From contig JAJFLU010000042.1 in assembly GCA_021772515.1 (NCBI GenBank), positions 1-42,518 on the forward strand: 42,518 bases of DNA. The letters are read 5' to 3'. The notes under the pieces are model-generated. The model searched no databases. It was given only the letters and a program-made list of their open reading frames with translations, and was not told the origin of the DNA. Positions 16,506 through 24,673 of this stretch are shown here, one piece after another (positions within the stretch are counted from its first letter, which is position 1; the number at the start of each line of letters is the position of its first letter). Both the position numbers and the translations under genes were made by a program. The DNA comes from Opitutales bacterium. GTDB taxonomy: Bacteria; Verrucomicrobiota; Verrucomicrobiia; Opitutales; UBA2987.

Positions 16506-17669
16506 TCAGCCAACGACCGATGATAATTGGAAAATTGGCAAAAACATGGCCATGACGATGCCACCGATGACAACACCCAATACGCAAATGAGAATCGGCT
16601 CCATCAACGAGGTGAGAGCCTCCACGATAGTCTCGATTTCGGCATCGTAAAAATCAGAAATTTTATCCATCATGCCATCGACATTACCGGTGGTTTCACC
16701 CGCTTTGGCCATATGCTTGACCATGGGAGGGAAAAAAGGATCGTCGGCCAAAACCTCGGAAATCTGCCCCCCCTGGCTTACATGCCGCGTTATTCTGACA
16801 ACGGCAGATTCAATAAAAGTATTTCCGCTGGCATTGGAAACAATCTCCAGGCTTCGCAGAATGGGAACACCACTACGCAAAAGAATTGCGTAAGTTCTGC
16901 AAAAACGGGAAACGGAAACTTTTTGCACCAGATTTCCAACCACCGGTATTTTAAATAAGAACTGATCCTTCATTATCCTGCCCTTCGGAGTGCTCGTAAC
17001 CTTATTTAAGCCTTTATAGAAAACAAATAAACCAACCAAAATATAGAGTATATAAGATTTAAGGAAATCACTCAAATCGATGAGCATCTGTGTCGGCTTG
17101 GGAAGATCCGCCCCAAAACCGGCAAACATATCTGCGAACACTGGAATAACCATAATCAGCAAGACGTTGACCAAAACCGTAGCCAGCGATATAACCGCAA
17201 TCGGATAGGTCATCGCGCCTTTGACTTTTTTCGTCAACTTTACTGATTGCTCGAAATAAGTCGCCACTTTTCCCAAAATAGAAGCCAAACCACCGCTGGC
17301 CTCACCGGCCTCGACCATTGAGATAAACAGATTGGGAAACGCATTGGGATATTTGCGAACGGCGTCGGAAAATGCCGTGCCGCTCGAAACATCCGTCTTT
17401 ACCTCGCGGATGACGATTTGGAAGACGGGCTGCTCTGTCTGTTCATATAAGGCCTCCAAGGCTTGAACCAACGGCAAACCAGCCTCCAGCATGGAGGAAA
17501 GCTGCTGGGTAAAAACGCAGACATCCGCCAAACCTATCTTTTTCTTCTTGGCCTGTTTTTCATAAGCCTTCTGTTTTGCCAGTCTCTGGGATTCCATGAA
17601 ACTGACTTTTTTCCCTCTTCCGGCCCCTCTGGCCGCCGAGGGCGATGCACTGGATGTTAATAAAGCCAT
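16506..17669 (-). CDS. Type II secretion / type IV pilus inner-membrane platform protein (GspF/PilC family)
   Basis: A 387-aa polytopic protein with two T2SSF domains. The first (about 50-173) contains LSSMLEAGLPLVQALEAL and GEASGGLASILGKVATYFE; the second (about 253-375) contains YAILLRSGVPILRSLEIV and GETTGNVDGMMDKISDFYD. Transmembrane segments lie near 170-195, 222-240 and 360-382. It forms the inner-membrane platform that transmits force from the assembly ATPase to pilin. No GspE/PilB, PilT or pilin gene is adjacent, so the machine's other genes must be elsewhere. The REC-AAA+ gene downstream may be functionally linked. GspF and PilC cannot be told apart here. Confidence 0.88.
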   Translation of the reverse strand: MALLTSSASPSAARGAGRGKKVSFMESQRLAKQKAYEKQAKKKKIGLADVCVFTQQLSSMLEAGLPLVQALEALYEQTEQPVFQIVIREVKTDVSSGTAFSDAVRKYPNAFPNLFISMVEAGEASGGLASILGKVATYFEQSVKLTKKVKGAMTYPIAVISLATVLVNVLLIMVIPVFADMFAGFGADLPKPTQMLIDLSDFLKSYILYILVGLFVFYKGLNKVTSTPKGRIMKDQFLFKIPVVGNLVQKVSVSRFCRTYAILLRSGVPILRSLEIVSNASGNTFIESAVVRITRHVSQGGQISEVLADDPFFPPMVKHMAKAGETTGNVDGMMDKISDFYDAEIETIVEALTSLMEPILICVLGVVIGGIVMAMFLPIFQLSSVVG

Positions 17670-17834
17670 AGCTACTCTTTGTGATGGTTAATAGACTGTA
17701 GTTGTTTAGCACACCTTAGCAGACTTTGTCAGATTGAAAAGCCTTTTTTCAATTTCTTCAAAAGGGGAGTTCCAGAGGCTTAAAGAAAACCTTGACCCGC
17801 CCAAATCTTTCAGGAAAAACTGCCTCCACCTCAA

Positions 17835-17908
17835 GCGGGCATAGTTTAGCGGTAAAACCCCAGCCTTCCAAGCTGGTGTCCTCGGTTCGATTCCGAGTGC
17901 CCGCACCA
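17835..17908 (+). tRNA. tRNA-Gly (anticodon TCC), CCA encoded
   Basis: A complete cloverleaf is visible. The acceptor stem GCGGGCA (17835-17841) pairs with TGCCCGC (17898-17904). The anticodon loop CTTCCAA, between CCAGC and GCTGG, gives TCC and decodes GGA. The T-arm contains GGTTCGATTCC. The discriminator A at 17905 is followed by genomically encoded CCA (17906-17908). Confidence 0.97.
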
Positions 17909-17929
17909 TTTTCCTAAACGGTTGATCTT

Positions 17930-17957
17930 GAGGTGTTTAATTACTTAACCTCTTTGT
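17930..17957 (+). terminator. Possible tRNA terminator hairpin
   Basis: GAGG..TTAA / TTAA-CCTC forms a stem around TTAC at 17930-17952, followed by TTTGTT. It lies 22 bp after the tRNA 3' end. The stem is AT-rich and interrupted, so confidence is low. Confidence 0.35.
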
Positions 17958-18027
17958 TAAAACCTCGATTGTTACTACATATTTACCACAGCGCTTTGGT
18001 AAGTCCATGTTGTTTTTATGGTTTAAA

Positions 18028-18050
18028 AGGGTATTAAATACCCTGATTTT
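18028..18050. terminator. Bidirectional intrinsic terminator
   Basis: AGGGTAT (18028-18034), loop TAA, and ATACCCT (18038-18044) form a perfect 7-bp stem. On the plus strand GATTTTT follows (tRNA side); on the minus strand TTTTAAA follows (lpxD side). It lies between tRNA-Gly and the 3' end of lpxD and could serve both. Confidence 0.6.
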
Positions 18051-18167
18051 TCCGCCCCCTCATTTCGGGAAGCCCGCCTACAACTCGAAGAAATGAAGCC
18101 ATACTTTTTTGAATCCGACCCCTAAATTAATAATTCTTGAATATATTTCGCCAAAATTGGCCGCCGA

Positions 18168-19220
18168 TTACTGGGGGTCTCGAGCGGAAAGTTTTTCTTC
18201 GATCTCGCGGAACTTGGCCATCATCTGGGGCAACTTCGCTAGAGACGCGTTAATTCTGTGCATCTCTTTGGCGGGCCGGGCGGGAGATCCGAAATACATC
18301 TGTCCGGGTTCCGTATCCTTGGCGACCCCTGAAAATCCCAAGACGATGGAGCCTTCCGCGATCTTCGTTTGGGGTTTTACGATCACCATCCCCGAGATCA
18401 TCGCCCCATCCCCGATTTCCACAGAGCCCCCGATGGCGGTATTGCCGACTAGATACACATAGCGGCCGACCTGGCAGTTGTGCCCGACATGCACCTGGTC
18501 GTCCAACTTCGTCTGGGTCCCGATCCGGGTCGTCTCGATGGTTGCCCTGTCCACTGTGCAACTGGCCCCGATCTCGACATCGTCTTCCAGCACCACGTTT
18601 CCGATCTGGGGGATCTTATAGCGCTTGCCGTCCTGGTCGTGGAAGCCAAAACCGTCAGCGCCGATCACCGTCCCACCGTGGATGATACAGCGTTTACCCA
18701 CTACACAGCGATAGCCGAGCACCACATTCGAGTGGAGGGTCGCTCCTTCCTTAATCTCGGCAAAAGGCTCAACTACCACGCCGGGATACAGACAGCAATT
18801 CGCCCCAATAACCGCGCCCTCCATCACCACGGCACCGGGAAGAACGGCGGCGCTCGCCGCGACCTTGGCCGACGGATGGACACGGGGCTCCTCGGAGACT
18901 CCGGCGGCGAATACGGGGACCGTAGCGAAATGTTTGAGCAACTCGATGAAGGCCAATCGGACATCCCTATCCGGGCTGACCAAGGCACGCGGAAACTTGT
19001 CCGCCAAAGTCTGGGTCGTCAGCACCGCGCCTCTCTCCCCGACCCTGGGATGGTTTCTCAAAACTCTCTTGTTCTCCACGAAGTAGATCTGGTTTTCTTC
19101 CGGCACCGCGTCCACAGCGAGCCGCTCAAGGTCACGCAGTCTCGTGATTTCATAATCGCCCGGTCCTTTAAACTCAACGCCCAGTTTTTCCGCAAGCTGC
19201 TCTAAATTAATATTTTCCAT
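18168..19220 (-). CDS. lpxD: UDP-3-O-(3-hydroxyacyl)glucosamine N-acyltransferase
   Basis: Third step of lipid A synthesis: transfers an R-3-hydroxyacyl chain from ACP to UDP-3-O-acyl-glucosamine. The N-terminal uridine-binding domain (1-100) precedes a left-handed beta-helix of hexapeptide repeats (about 105-320). The catalytic histidine lies in QVHVGHNCQVG, with GADGFGF upstream. The C-terminal helix ends near residue 350. The open frame continues upstream to 19772, but that extension is antisense to the mntA-like gene, and the ATG at 19220 gives the canonical N-terminus and length. It stands apart from other lpx genes and implies an LPS-type outer membrane. Confidence 0.94.
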   Translation of the reverse strand: MENINLEQLAEKLGVEFKGPGDYEITRLRDLERLAVDAVPEENQIYFVENKRVLRNHPRVGERGAVLTTQTLADKFPRALVSPDRDVRLAFIELLKHFATVPVFAAGVSEEPRVHPSAKVAASAAVLPGAVVMEGAVIGANCCLYPGVVVEPFAEIKEGATLHSNVVLGYRCVVGKRCIIHGGTVIGADGFGFHDQDGKRYKIPQIGNVVLEDDVEIGASCTVDRATIETTRIGTQTKLDDQVHVGHNCQVGRYVYLVGNTAIGGSVEIGDGAMISGMVIVKPQTKIAEGSIVLGFSGVAKDTEPGQMYFGSPARPAKEMHRINASLAKLPQMMAKFREIEEKLSARDPQ

Positions 19221-19460
19221 AAGGCGGGTGAATTTTGCCCTATTCAGCACCCCTTGGCAATCGCCAACCCAGCTATTTTGCACAAAAAAGAGTTTGCCCC
19301 TGAGATTTTCGTGTTTCTCTTTTGACGTGGATATTGGTGGCAAACATGGAAGTATCTGGTTTTGCCGAACTGAAGCAAATGATGGCCGGATGACAACTTG
19401 GGGAGTGCGCGTTGAAAGAGCCTTGATATCAGTGGCTATATCCTGTAACTTTAGTCCGAT

Positions 19461-19778
19461 ATGAGACAGGTTTCCTTCAAGCTCAAGAACCAGCAAGCCA
19501 TAGAAGCGACATGCAAGCGCTTCAATGTGGATCGCTTGGAATTGTTTGGATCGGCCCTGAAGGACGAACAAAAGGCAAGGGACTACGATTTCGTTGTTCA
19601 GTTGGGCAAGGAAAGCCGCGGTCGATTGCTGAAGGACTTTCTCGGTCTTGCCGAGTCGCTTGAATCCGTTCTCGGCAAACCTGTAGAATTGCTTACCGAA
19701 CGATCCCTCAAGAATCCTTATTTCCGGCGGATCGTAATGCAGCAAAAGGAGATCGTGTATGAAAGATCTCACAGTTAA
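19461..19778 (+). CDS. mntA: MntA-like nucleotidyltransferase antitoxin
   Basis: A 105-aa minimal nucleotidyltransferase. The signature GS-x(10)-DxD is visible as LFGSALKDEQKARDYDFVV at about residues 29-47. In the characterised MntA/HepT systems this enzyme neutralises HepT by adding AMP to the tyrosine of its RX4HXY motif. The 3' end overlaps the hepT-like gene by 20 bp, which supports translational coupling. The pair runs opposite to the surrounding lpxD and secreted-protein genes. The assignment rests on the motif and the partner. Confidence 0.85.
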   Translation: MRQVSFKLKNQQAIEATCKRFNVDRLELFGSALKDEQKARDYDFVVQLGKESRGRLLKDFLGLAESLESVLGKPVELLTERSLKNPYFRRIVMQQKEIVYERSHS

Positions 19779-20106
19779 ATGCCTGCATGATATTCAGGCC
19801 GCGTCCCGCGCGATTATTTCCTTTACGGCAGGAAAAGAATTCGAAGATTTTTCGAAGGATGATCTTACCCGATCTGCAGTGGAGCGGAAATTTGAGATTA
19901 TCGGTGAGGCCCTTCGACGTATTCGAGATGAAAATCATGAAATTTTTCTGCAGATAAAAATGGGTCATGAGATTGTTGGAATGCGTAACCGACTCATTCA
20001 TGGCTACGATGCAGTCGACGAGGAAATTGTATGGGAAACGATTGAGTTCAATCTGCCCAGTTTGATCCATTCGGTTGATTCATTGATACCGACTGCAGAG
20101 AGATGA
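19759..20106 (+). CDS. hepT: HepT-like ribonuclease toxin (DUF86)
   Basis: A 115-aa all-helical HEPN-family protein. The catalytic motif RX4HXY is intact as RNRLIHGY near residues 82-89, and the family segment AVERKFEIIGEALRRI is present at about 40-55. Such proteins are RNA-cleaving toxins, reported to act on tRNA or mRNA, and are blocked by AMPylation of the motif tyrosine by MntA. It overlaps the upstream nucleotidyltransferase gene by 20 bp. Nothing suggests inactivation. Confidence 0.88.
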   Translation: MKDLTVKCLHDIQAASRAIISFTAGKEFEDFSKDDLTRSAVERKFEIIGEALRRIRDENHEIFLQIKMGHEIVGMRNRLIHGYDAVDEEIVWETIEFNLPSLIHSVDSLIPTAER

Positions 20107-20254
20107 AAGAAATGTCCTGTTACTTCTCAGGCCGACGATAGGTTTCCAGGTTGCTCGGCCAGATTCAGTAGTCCAAGCCGAGCTTATTATACTTGATGAC
20201 TTTACTGTTTTGCAGCTATCGCGGTCTCCTGTTCTTGGAATGTCTAACGAATTC

Positions 20255-21226
20255 TTATCTATTGGAATCGGGCCTATCGGCGGAGGCCAGAGAACGCGTT
20301 ACCTCTATGGTCTCAAAATAGCGGTTGGCGTAGTCGGCAGGATGCAGATCCGAAATAACCGCGTTGAAAACCACAAGGGTTCGACCACTGATAAACATGT
20401 AGGCGACTCCGTTGAATGAAGGCGTTTCCTCCGATGGTCTTGTCCGGTATGCCAACTTCATTCCCGAGACACCCATGTATTGGGCCGACTCCAGGGAACT
20501 CTGCTCTCCATGCGTCTTTTCCATGATCGTATCACGGGCTTTTATGAAAATGGTTTTCTCACCAGCAAGCGAAAGCGCAATCTTCGGGATCACTGAGTAG
20601 GACGCCGTGAAGGTGGCTCCCTCCCCTTTTACGGTGTAAGTACTATGAGAAACTTTTCCAAGCGGGGAGCGGGTAAAGGACTCCTCAAAAGTGGGGTCAT
20701 CCGGCATCATTATAGTGATCGCGGGGTCGGGTCTCTCCTTTGGCTGTATGCGATTCCAGGACGGTTCCGGCGAGTTCCGATCCAAATTGGTAAACTGATC
20801 CCGGGAATCTTTCCGAGTCCTTTCTTCCCGGGTCTGTTGATCGAAAACTTTCTCGGAGGGACAACTCCTCCAATTATCTGCGCCGCCCATTTGCTCATTC
20901 GGGAGCGAAGGCAGTTCCATCATGTTGATCGCCGCCATCGAACTTAAGGTATCCTGATTTTCGGAGGGAAACAGAGTATTTGGCAAGGAGAGAAAAAGTG
21001 AAGCGCCCAGGGCGAGCGCCGTCGCGAATGAGCCCGAAAGTCCACCCTCGAATTCGAGTGGCAGGCAGGCGGCTACCCGCGTGGATCCCCGTCCTTCAAT
21101 TTCGGCTGGCTCGTGCCGTGCCGACCGATTCTTGGCTATCGAGGTCGCTGGTGTTATGCCCGCAACCTTCGCCCCTACGGATAGTAGTTTCTTATCAAAA
21201 TTGTAACTCTTTATTTTGGTTTTCAT
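20255..21226 (-). CDS. Hypothetical membrane-anchored or secreted protein
   Basis: A 323-aa protein. A charged N-terminus (1-60) leads to one hydrophobic stretch near 61-84 (FATALALGASLFLSL), then a low-complexity polar linker rich in R/D/S/P (100-175), then a globular C-terminal domain (about 178-318). That domain contains TYTVKGEGATFTASYSVIP and a VAYMFISGRTLVVFNAVI strand pair. Its fold resembles PsbP/DcrB-like periplasmic domains, but I cannot place it in a family. Topology suggests a cytoplasmic tail, one membrane pass and an external domain. It lies alone, 148 bp past the HepT gene. Confidence 0.6.
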   Translation of the reverse strand: MKTKIKSYNFDKKLLSVGAKVAGITPATSIAKNRSARHEPAEIEGRGSTRVAACLPLEFEGGLSGSFATALALGASLFLSLPNTLFPSENQDTLSSMAAINMMELPSLPNEQMGGADNWRSCPSEKVFDQQTREERTRKDSRDQFTNLDRNSPEPSWNRIQPKERPDPAITIMMPDDPTFEESFTRSPLGKVSHSTYTVKGEGATFTASYSVIPKIALSLAGEKTIFIKARDTIMEKTHGEQSSLESAQYMGVSGMKLAYRTRPSEETPSFNGVAYMFISGRTLVVFNAVISDLHPADYANRYFETIEVTRSLASADRPDSNR

Positions 21227-21341
21227 TTCTCATTAAGTCGTTTTGTTATTCGATTCCTTACAAACCGGAAAAACAATAATGAGTATATTCGTCGCTGGAG
21301 TGTTCGACGTGTCAGGTCGTATTTTTATTCCCGAATGATTG

Positions 21342-21364
21342 AACCCCGCCGGGCCGAAGGGGTT
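21342..21364. terminator. Possible hairpin downstream of the TAT amidase gene
   Basis: AACCCC (21342-21347) pairs with GGGGTT (21359-21364) around an 11-nt loop, 71 bp beyond the amidase stop. No U-tract follows on either strand, so it may not terminate transcription. The rest of 21227-21434 shows nothing recognisable. Confidence 0.25.
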
Positions 21365-21434
21365 ACGCCTCGATGTAGGGAAGCTTAATCTTTACTTCTC
21401 CCGCCAAACCCTTCCAACCATTCGTTGTATCAAC

Positions 21435-23024
21435 TCACACCGGCGGGTGTTTCCTGTGCCATTCGGTTGACTCTTCGTAGGCGTGACCGATCCGGCACAG
21501 CATTGCTTCGCTCAAATGACTGCCCGCGATCTGCATTGAGTAAGGGAGGCCTTCACCTGAAAAACCACAGGGGAGCGTCAGGCTTGGTGTTCCCGCCATG
21601 TCCTGCGGGTAGGTGAATTCGTTTCCGATTCCGCGCGACTCTGTGTTTTCTGCTGTTTCCACGGCGAAATCTATCATCGACCCGTATTGTGCTTGCCGGG
21701 AAAGCGCGAATGGAGCCCCCATTGAAGCGGGACACACAAATGCATCGACACCGGAAAGAAATGCTGTGAACCGGTTCGAAAATTCGGTTCGAACCCGCCG
21801 CGCGTCTTCCAGATCGGCTTCACTTACACCGGCACCAAAGTCGAGAAATCCTCGAAAATAGTCACCGTAATCATCCGCGCGGGCCGGGTAGTTTGCCCGG
21901 TGAGCTTCGACCGCCTCCGCTGCGCAAATGACAAACCACGCGCCCAGAATCTCAGTAACGTCGGGCATCTGAACTTCGACAACATCCGCTCCCAAATGCG
22001 CCAAATTCTCAACCGCCGTCACAATCGCCGCCGCCAGGCCGGACTCGACTCCCTCCGACACATAGGCGCGGTCGAACCCGATGCGGACGCCTCCAACGCC
22101 CTTGCCGAGATCCCCCAGCATGTTTGGCGCCGGAGCCTTCAGGGAGGTCGGATCGTTGGGGTCGAGACCCGCAATCGCTTCAAGGACGATAGCCGCATCT
22201 TTGACGCTCCGCGTCATCGGTCCCACATGATCGAGAGATTCCGCCAGCGGCAGGATACCGTAACGGCTCACACGACCGTATGTCGGCTTGAGACCAACGA
22301 TGCCGTTTGCCATTGCCGGAAATCGAATCGACCCCCCGGTGTCCGTTCCGAGTGAGGCAAAGCACAGGCCGGCTGCGGTTGCGACACCCGGACCGCTGGA
22401 GGACATTCCTGCCCACAGATCTTTTCCCCAAGGATTGACCGGAATATCGAAGTCCCGATGGTAACCTGCCATCGCACCCTCGGTGAGGTTCAGCTTTCCC
22501 AGTAAAATAGCGCCGGCCGCTTCGAGTTTCGAGACCACAGTCGCGTCGAAATCCGGAACAAAATCGCTCAACACCTTCAATCCGCCCATCGTCGGCACAC
22601 CCTTTGTGTAACAGAGATCCTTGACCGCTGTAGGCACGCCGTGCAAAGGGCCCCGGTAAACTCCTGACTGAATCTCTCGCTCGACGGTATTTGCGGCAGC
22701 CAGCGCGCGATCCGCCATTACTGTCGCATAGCTGTGCAGCCGGGCATCCTGCGTATTGATCCGATCCAGCATCATTTGTGTAAGCTCGACAGGAGAGACC
22801 TCTCGCGATTCAATCAGCCGAGCGACTTCCGTAAGGCTCAGGTAATGCAGAGGCCCCCGATCCATGTTGTCCGTGGAAACTTGCGTCGATGGAGATGAGC
22901 GAGCGGTATGAAACGATGCCGCCACGCTACCACCGAGCAAAGCCATGAACTCCCTCCGTGATAGCCGCCCGGGATTGTTTCGCTCAAACGAGTCCGGATT
23001 CCTGCTTGCTTTAGAAGTATCCAT
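21435..23024 (-). CDS. Amidase-signature hydrolase with twin-arginine signal
   Basis: A 529-aa exported amidase. The N-terminus has the TAT motif SRREFMALLGG followed by a hydrophobic stretch (residues 22-42). The amidase-signature Ser-cisSer-Lys triad is present: Lys in AVKDLCYTKG, cis-Ser in MSSSGPG, and the nucleophile Ser in GTDTGGSIRFP. The family includes GatA and many amide or nitrile-product hydrolases. The TAT signal and lack of gatB/gatC neighbours argue against GatA, and the substrate is unknown. It lies 27 bp downstream of the TIGR03790 gene on the same strand and may share its transcript. Confidence 0.88.
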   Translation of the reverse strand: MDTSKASRNPDSFERNNPGRLSRREFMALLGGSVAASFHTARSSPSTQVSTDNMDRGPLHYLSLTEVARLIESREVSPVELTQMMLDRINTQDARLHSYATVMADRALAAANTVEREIQSGVYRGPLHGVPTAVKDLCYTKGVPTMGGLKVLSDFVPDFDATVVSKLEAAGAILLGKLNLTEGAMAGYHRDFDIPVNPWGKDLWAGMSSSGPGVATAAGLCFASLGTDTGGSIRFPAMANGIVGLKPTYGRVSRYGILPLAESLDHVGPMTRSVKDAAIVLEAIAGLDPNDPTSLKAPAPNMLGDLGKGVGGVRIGFDRAYVSEGVESGLAAAIVTAVENLAHLGADVVEVQMPDVTEILGAWFVICAAEAVEAHRANYPARADDYGDYFRGFLDFGAGVSEADLEDARRVRTEFSNRFTAFLSGVDAFVCPASMGAPFALSRQAQYGSMIDFAVETAENTESRGIGNEFTYPQDMAGTPSLTLPCGFSGEGLPYSMQIAGSHLSEAMLCRIGHAYEESTEWHRKHPPV

Positions 23025-23051
23025 GCAGCCTTAATCTGTGAGATTTAGGAG

Positions 23052-24659
23052 CTATTTCAGGCGGGCGTTCCATTCCGCGGCGAGTGTGATGTCTCCGGCT
23101 TGGTTGGCCACCTTGGCCCCTTCAAAGAGAAAATTCTTTAGCAATGAACTGGGCATTCCTTTGCTCTGTATCAGGTTTTTGTAGATTATGAGCGCCGATT
23201 CGAGGTCGCCGTTTTTGGCCAGCAAGTCGGCAATTTCCCTGGTCGGAAGCCAGTCGTCATTAGAAAAATACTGGATGTATATGGCGAACCGGAGAGTATC
23301 CAGAGCTTTCTCCTTTTTCCCCGTCGAGAAATAGGCGTTGGCAAGCTTCAGTCCGAGGGCCAGTCCAGGGCTTTTCCGAAATCCGTGCTCACCCGTGGAA
23401 ATGGAATCGGTGTAATTTCCCTCGGAACTCAGCAGGTTCATTTTCCGTATTACGGCGTATTGGCCCAGTGGCAGATTGTCGATATCGAGGTTTTCGAGTT
23501 GTTCATCGAGGGACACTTTAAAGGGTTGGTAGAGGGGATCGCCGATGAGGACGGCCTGCCAACTGAGGACGGGCAGGGAATAATAGGCGGCGTCTCCCAG
23601 GTTCATACCGTTGACCAGAGCCTTAAAAAATTTATCGGGATGGTGGGTAAATCTTAAATAGGGCTCCCAGACATTGCCGAAAGTGGCGGTCGCCCCACGC
23701 ATCACAAGAGGTCCGCACCAATACCGGGAAGGATCCGACAGGGTAGAGGCGGAAAAACTGTGAATATGGGCGGCGATGGCCCCCGGCGGGAAACGAAACC
23801 CTGGATTTAAAAATGGTCCCGTGATGTTCCGGGAATACCAACCGAAATACAGCGCCGGGGCATCGAAACGGTCGCCCGGTCCGAATACCTGTTTTGTCTC
23901 CTCAACCTCTGTATCGAAACCAGTTTTTCGCAATTCGATTGCTAAATCGCTCAACCACTCGTTGCCGATGGCGTGGGCTCCCCCGTTATCGATGTAGGCG
24001 CGCCCCATCAGGCCGTCTTTTTCTGCCCGTATGGCATTGTCCACCAAGCCTTTGGCGCTCGATAGAGTGGGGCCATCGAGGCGTGAAACTTTTATGATTT
24101 TCTGACTGTCTAGCAGTGAATACTTATCTTTTTTGAACAGCGGATTGGGGATCCAACCGGTAATTGGGTAGAGCGCAACCGGCAGCAGGGCGAGTTCCGA
24201 ATCAACGCTGCTGCGGTTGATAAGAAAACGGTTATCCTCATCTTTTTGAGGCGATTCCATTATCCTTCCCGGATCGTTGCGAATTTTCAGAGGAAGCCCC
24301 CTGCAAATAACTAGATAGCTGATGGAATGCCCTACGATGCCGAACCGTAGCCGCCCCTCCTTATCCACTAATTTCCCGGGCAGGGCATCGATCCATCCAT
24401 CTTCCACGAGGGCGGTAAGCAGCGGGTTGTGGATCGTGTTGATAAAAGATTTCCAGTCTATGGTATCTTCCGTGGCGGCCTCCAGGAGTATCAGGTTTAC
24501 CTCTGGAATCCCTCTTTTTTCCATATAATACCGCGCCAGATCAATAGAATCGGGCTGGGATTTATTGGCTACGACGACAACGGATTGGGCTGAGGGGCTG
24601 GTAGCTTCAAGGCCTAAAACGTGGCCGAAAATCCAAATAATCGCGAGCAGGCGGCGCAT
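23052..24659 (-). CDS. TIGR03790-family secreted protein
   Basis: A 535-aa protein with a signal peptide (residues 1-20). The family opening VVVVANKSQPDSIDLARYYM is followed by KRGIPEVNLILL, as in TIGR03790 proteins known mainly from Planctomycetes, Verrucomicrobia and Acidobacteria. Other landmarks are YLVICRGLPLKI, AHIHSFSAST and VLSWQAVLIGDPLYQPF near residue 380. The region after about 420 looks like short TPR-type helices. The function of the family is not established. It overlaps nothing but sits 14 bp after the cell-wall amidase stop, probably in the same operon. Confidence 0.85.
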   Translation of the reverse strand: MRRLLAIIWIFGHVLGLEATSPSAQSVVVVANKSQPDSIDLARYYMEKRGIPEVNLILLEAATEDTIDWKSFINTIHNPLLTALVEDGWIDALPGKLVDKEGRLRFGIVGHSISYLVICRGLPLKIRNDPGRIMESPQKDEDNRFLINRSSVDSELALLPVALYPITGWIPNPLFKKDKYSLLDSQKIIKVSRLDGPTLSSAKGLVDNAIRAEKDGLMGRAYIDNGGAHAIGNEWLSDLAIELRKTGFDTEVEETKQVFGPGDRFDAPALYFGWYSRNITGPFLNPGFRFPPGAIAAHIHSFSASTLSDPSRYWCGPLVMRGATATFGNVWEPYLRFTHHPDKFFKALVNGMNLGDAAYYSLPVLSWQAVLIGDPLYQPFKVSLDEQLENLDIDNLPLGQYAVIRKMNLLSSEGNYTDSISTGEHGFRKSPGLALGLKLANAYFSTGKKEKALDTLRFAIYIQYFSNDDWLPTREIADLLAKNGDLESALIIYKNLIQSKGMPSSLLKNFLFEGAKVANQAGDITLAAEWNARLK

Positions 24660-24673
24660 GGGGGCATCTCCGG

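Noticed and set aside
17706..17909. Minus-strand 67-aa frame over the tRNA (begins MVRALGIEPRTPAWKAG)
   Set aside because: It is the antisense translation of tRNA-Gly, a well-known spurious protein in databases.
19221..19772. N-terminal extension of lpxD (184 extra residues)
   Set aside because: The extension lies antisense to the mntA-like gene, has no LpxD homology, and the ATG at 19220 yields the normal length.
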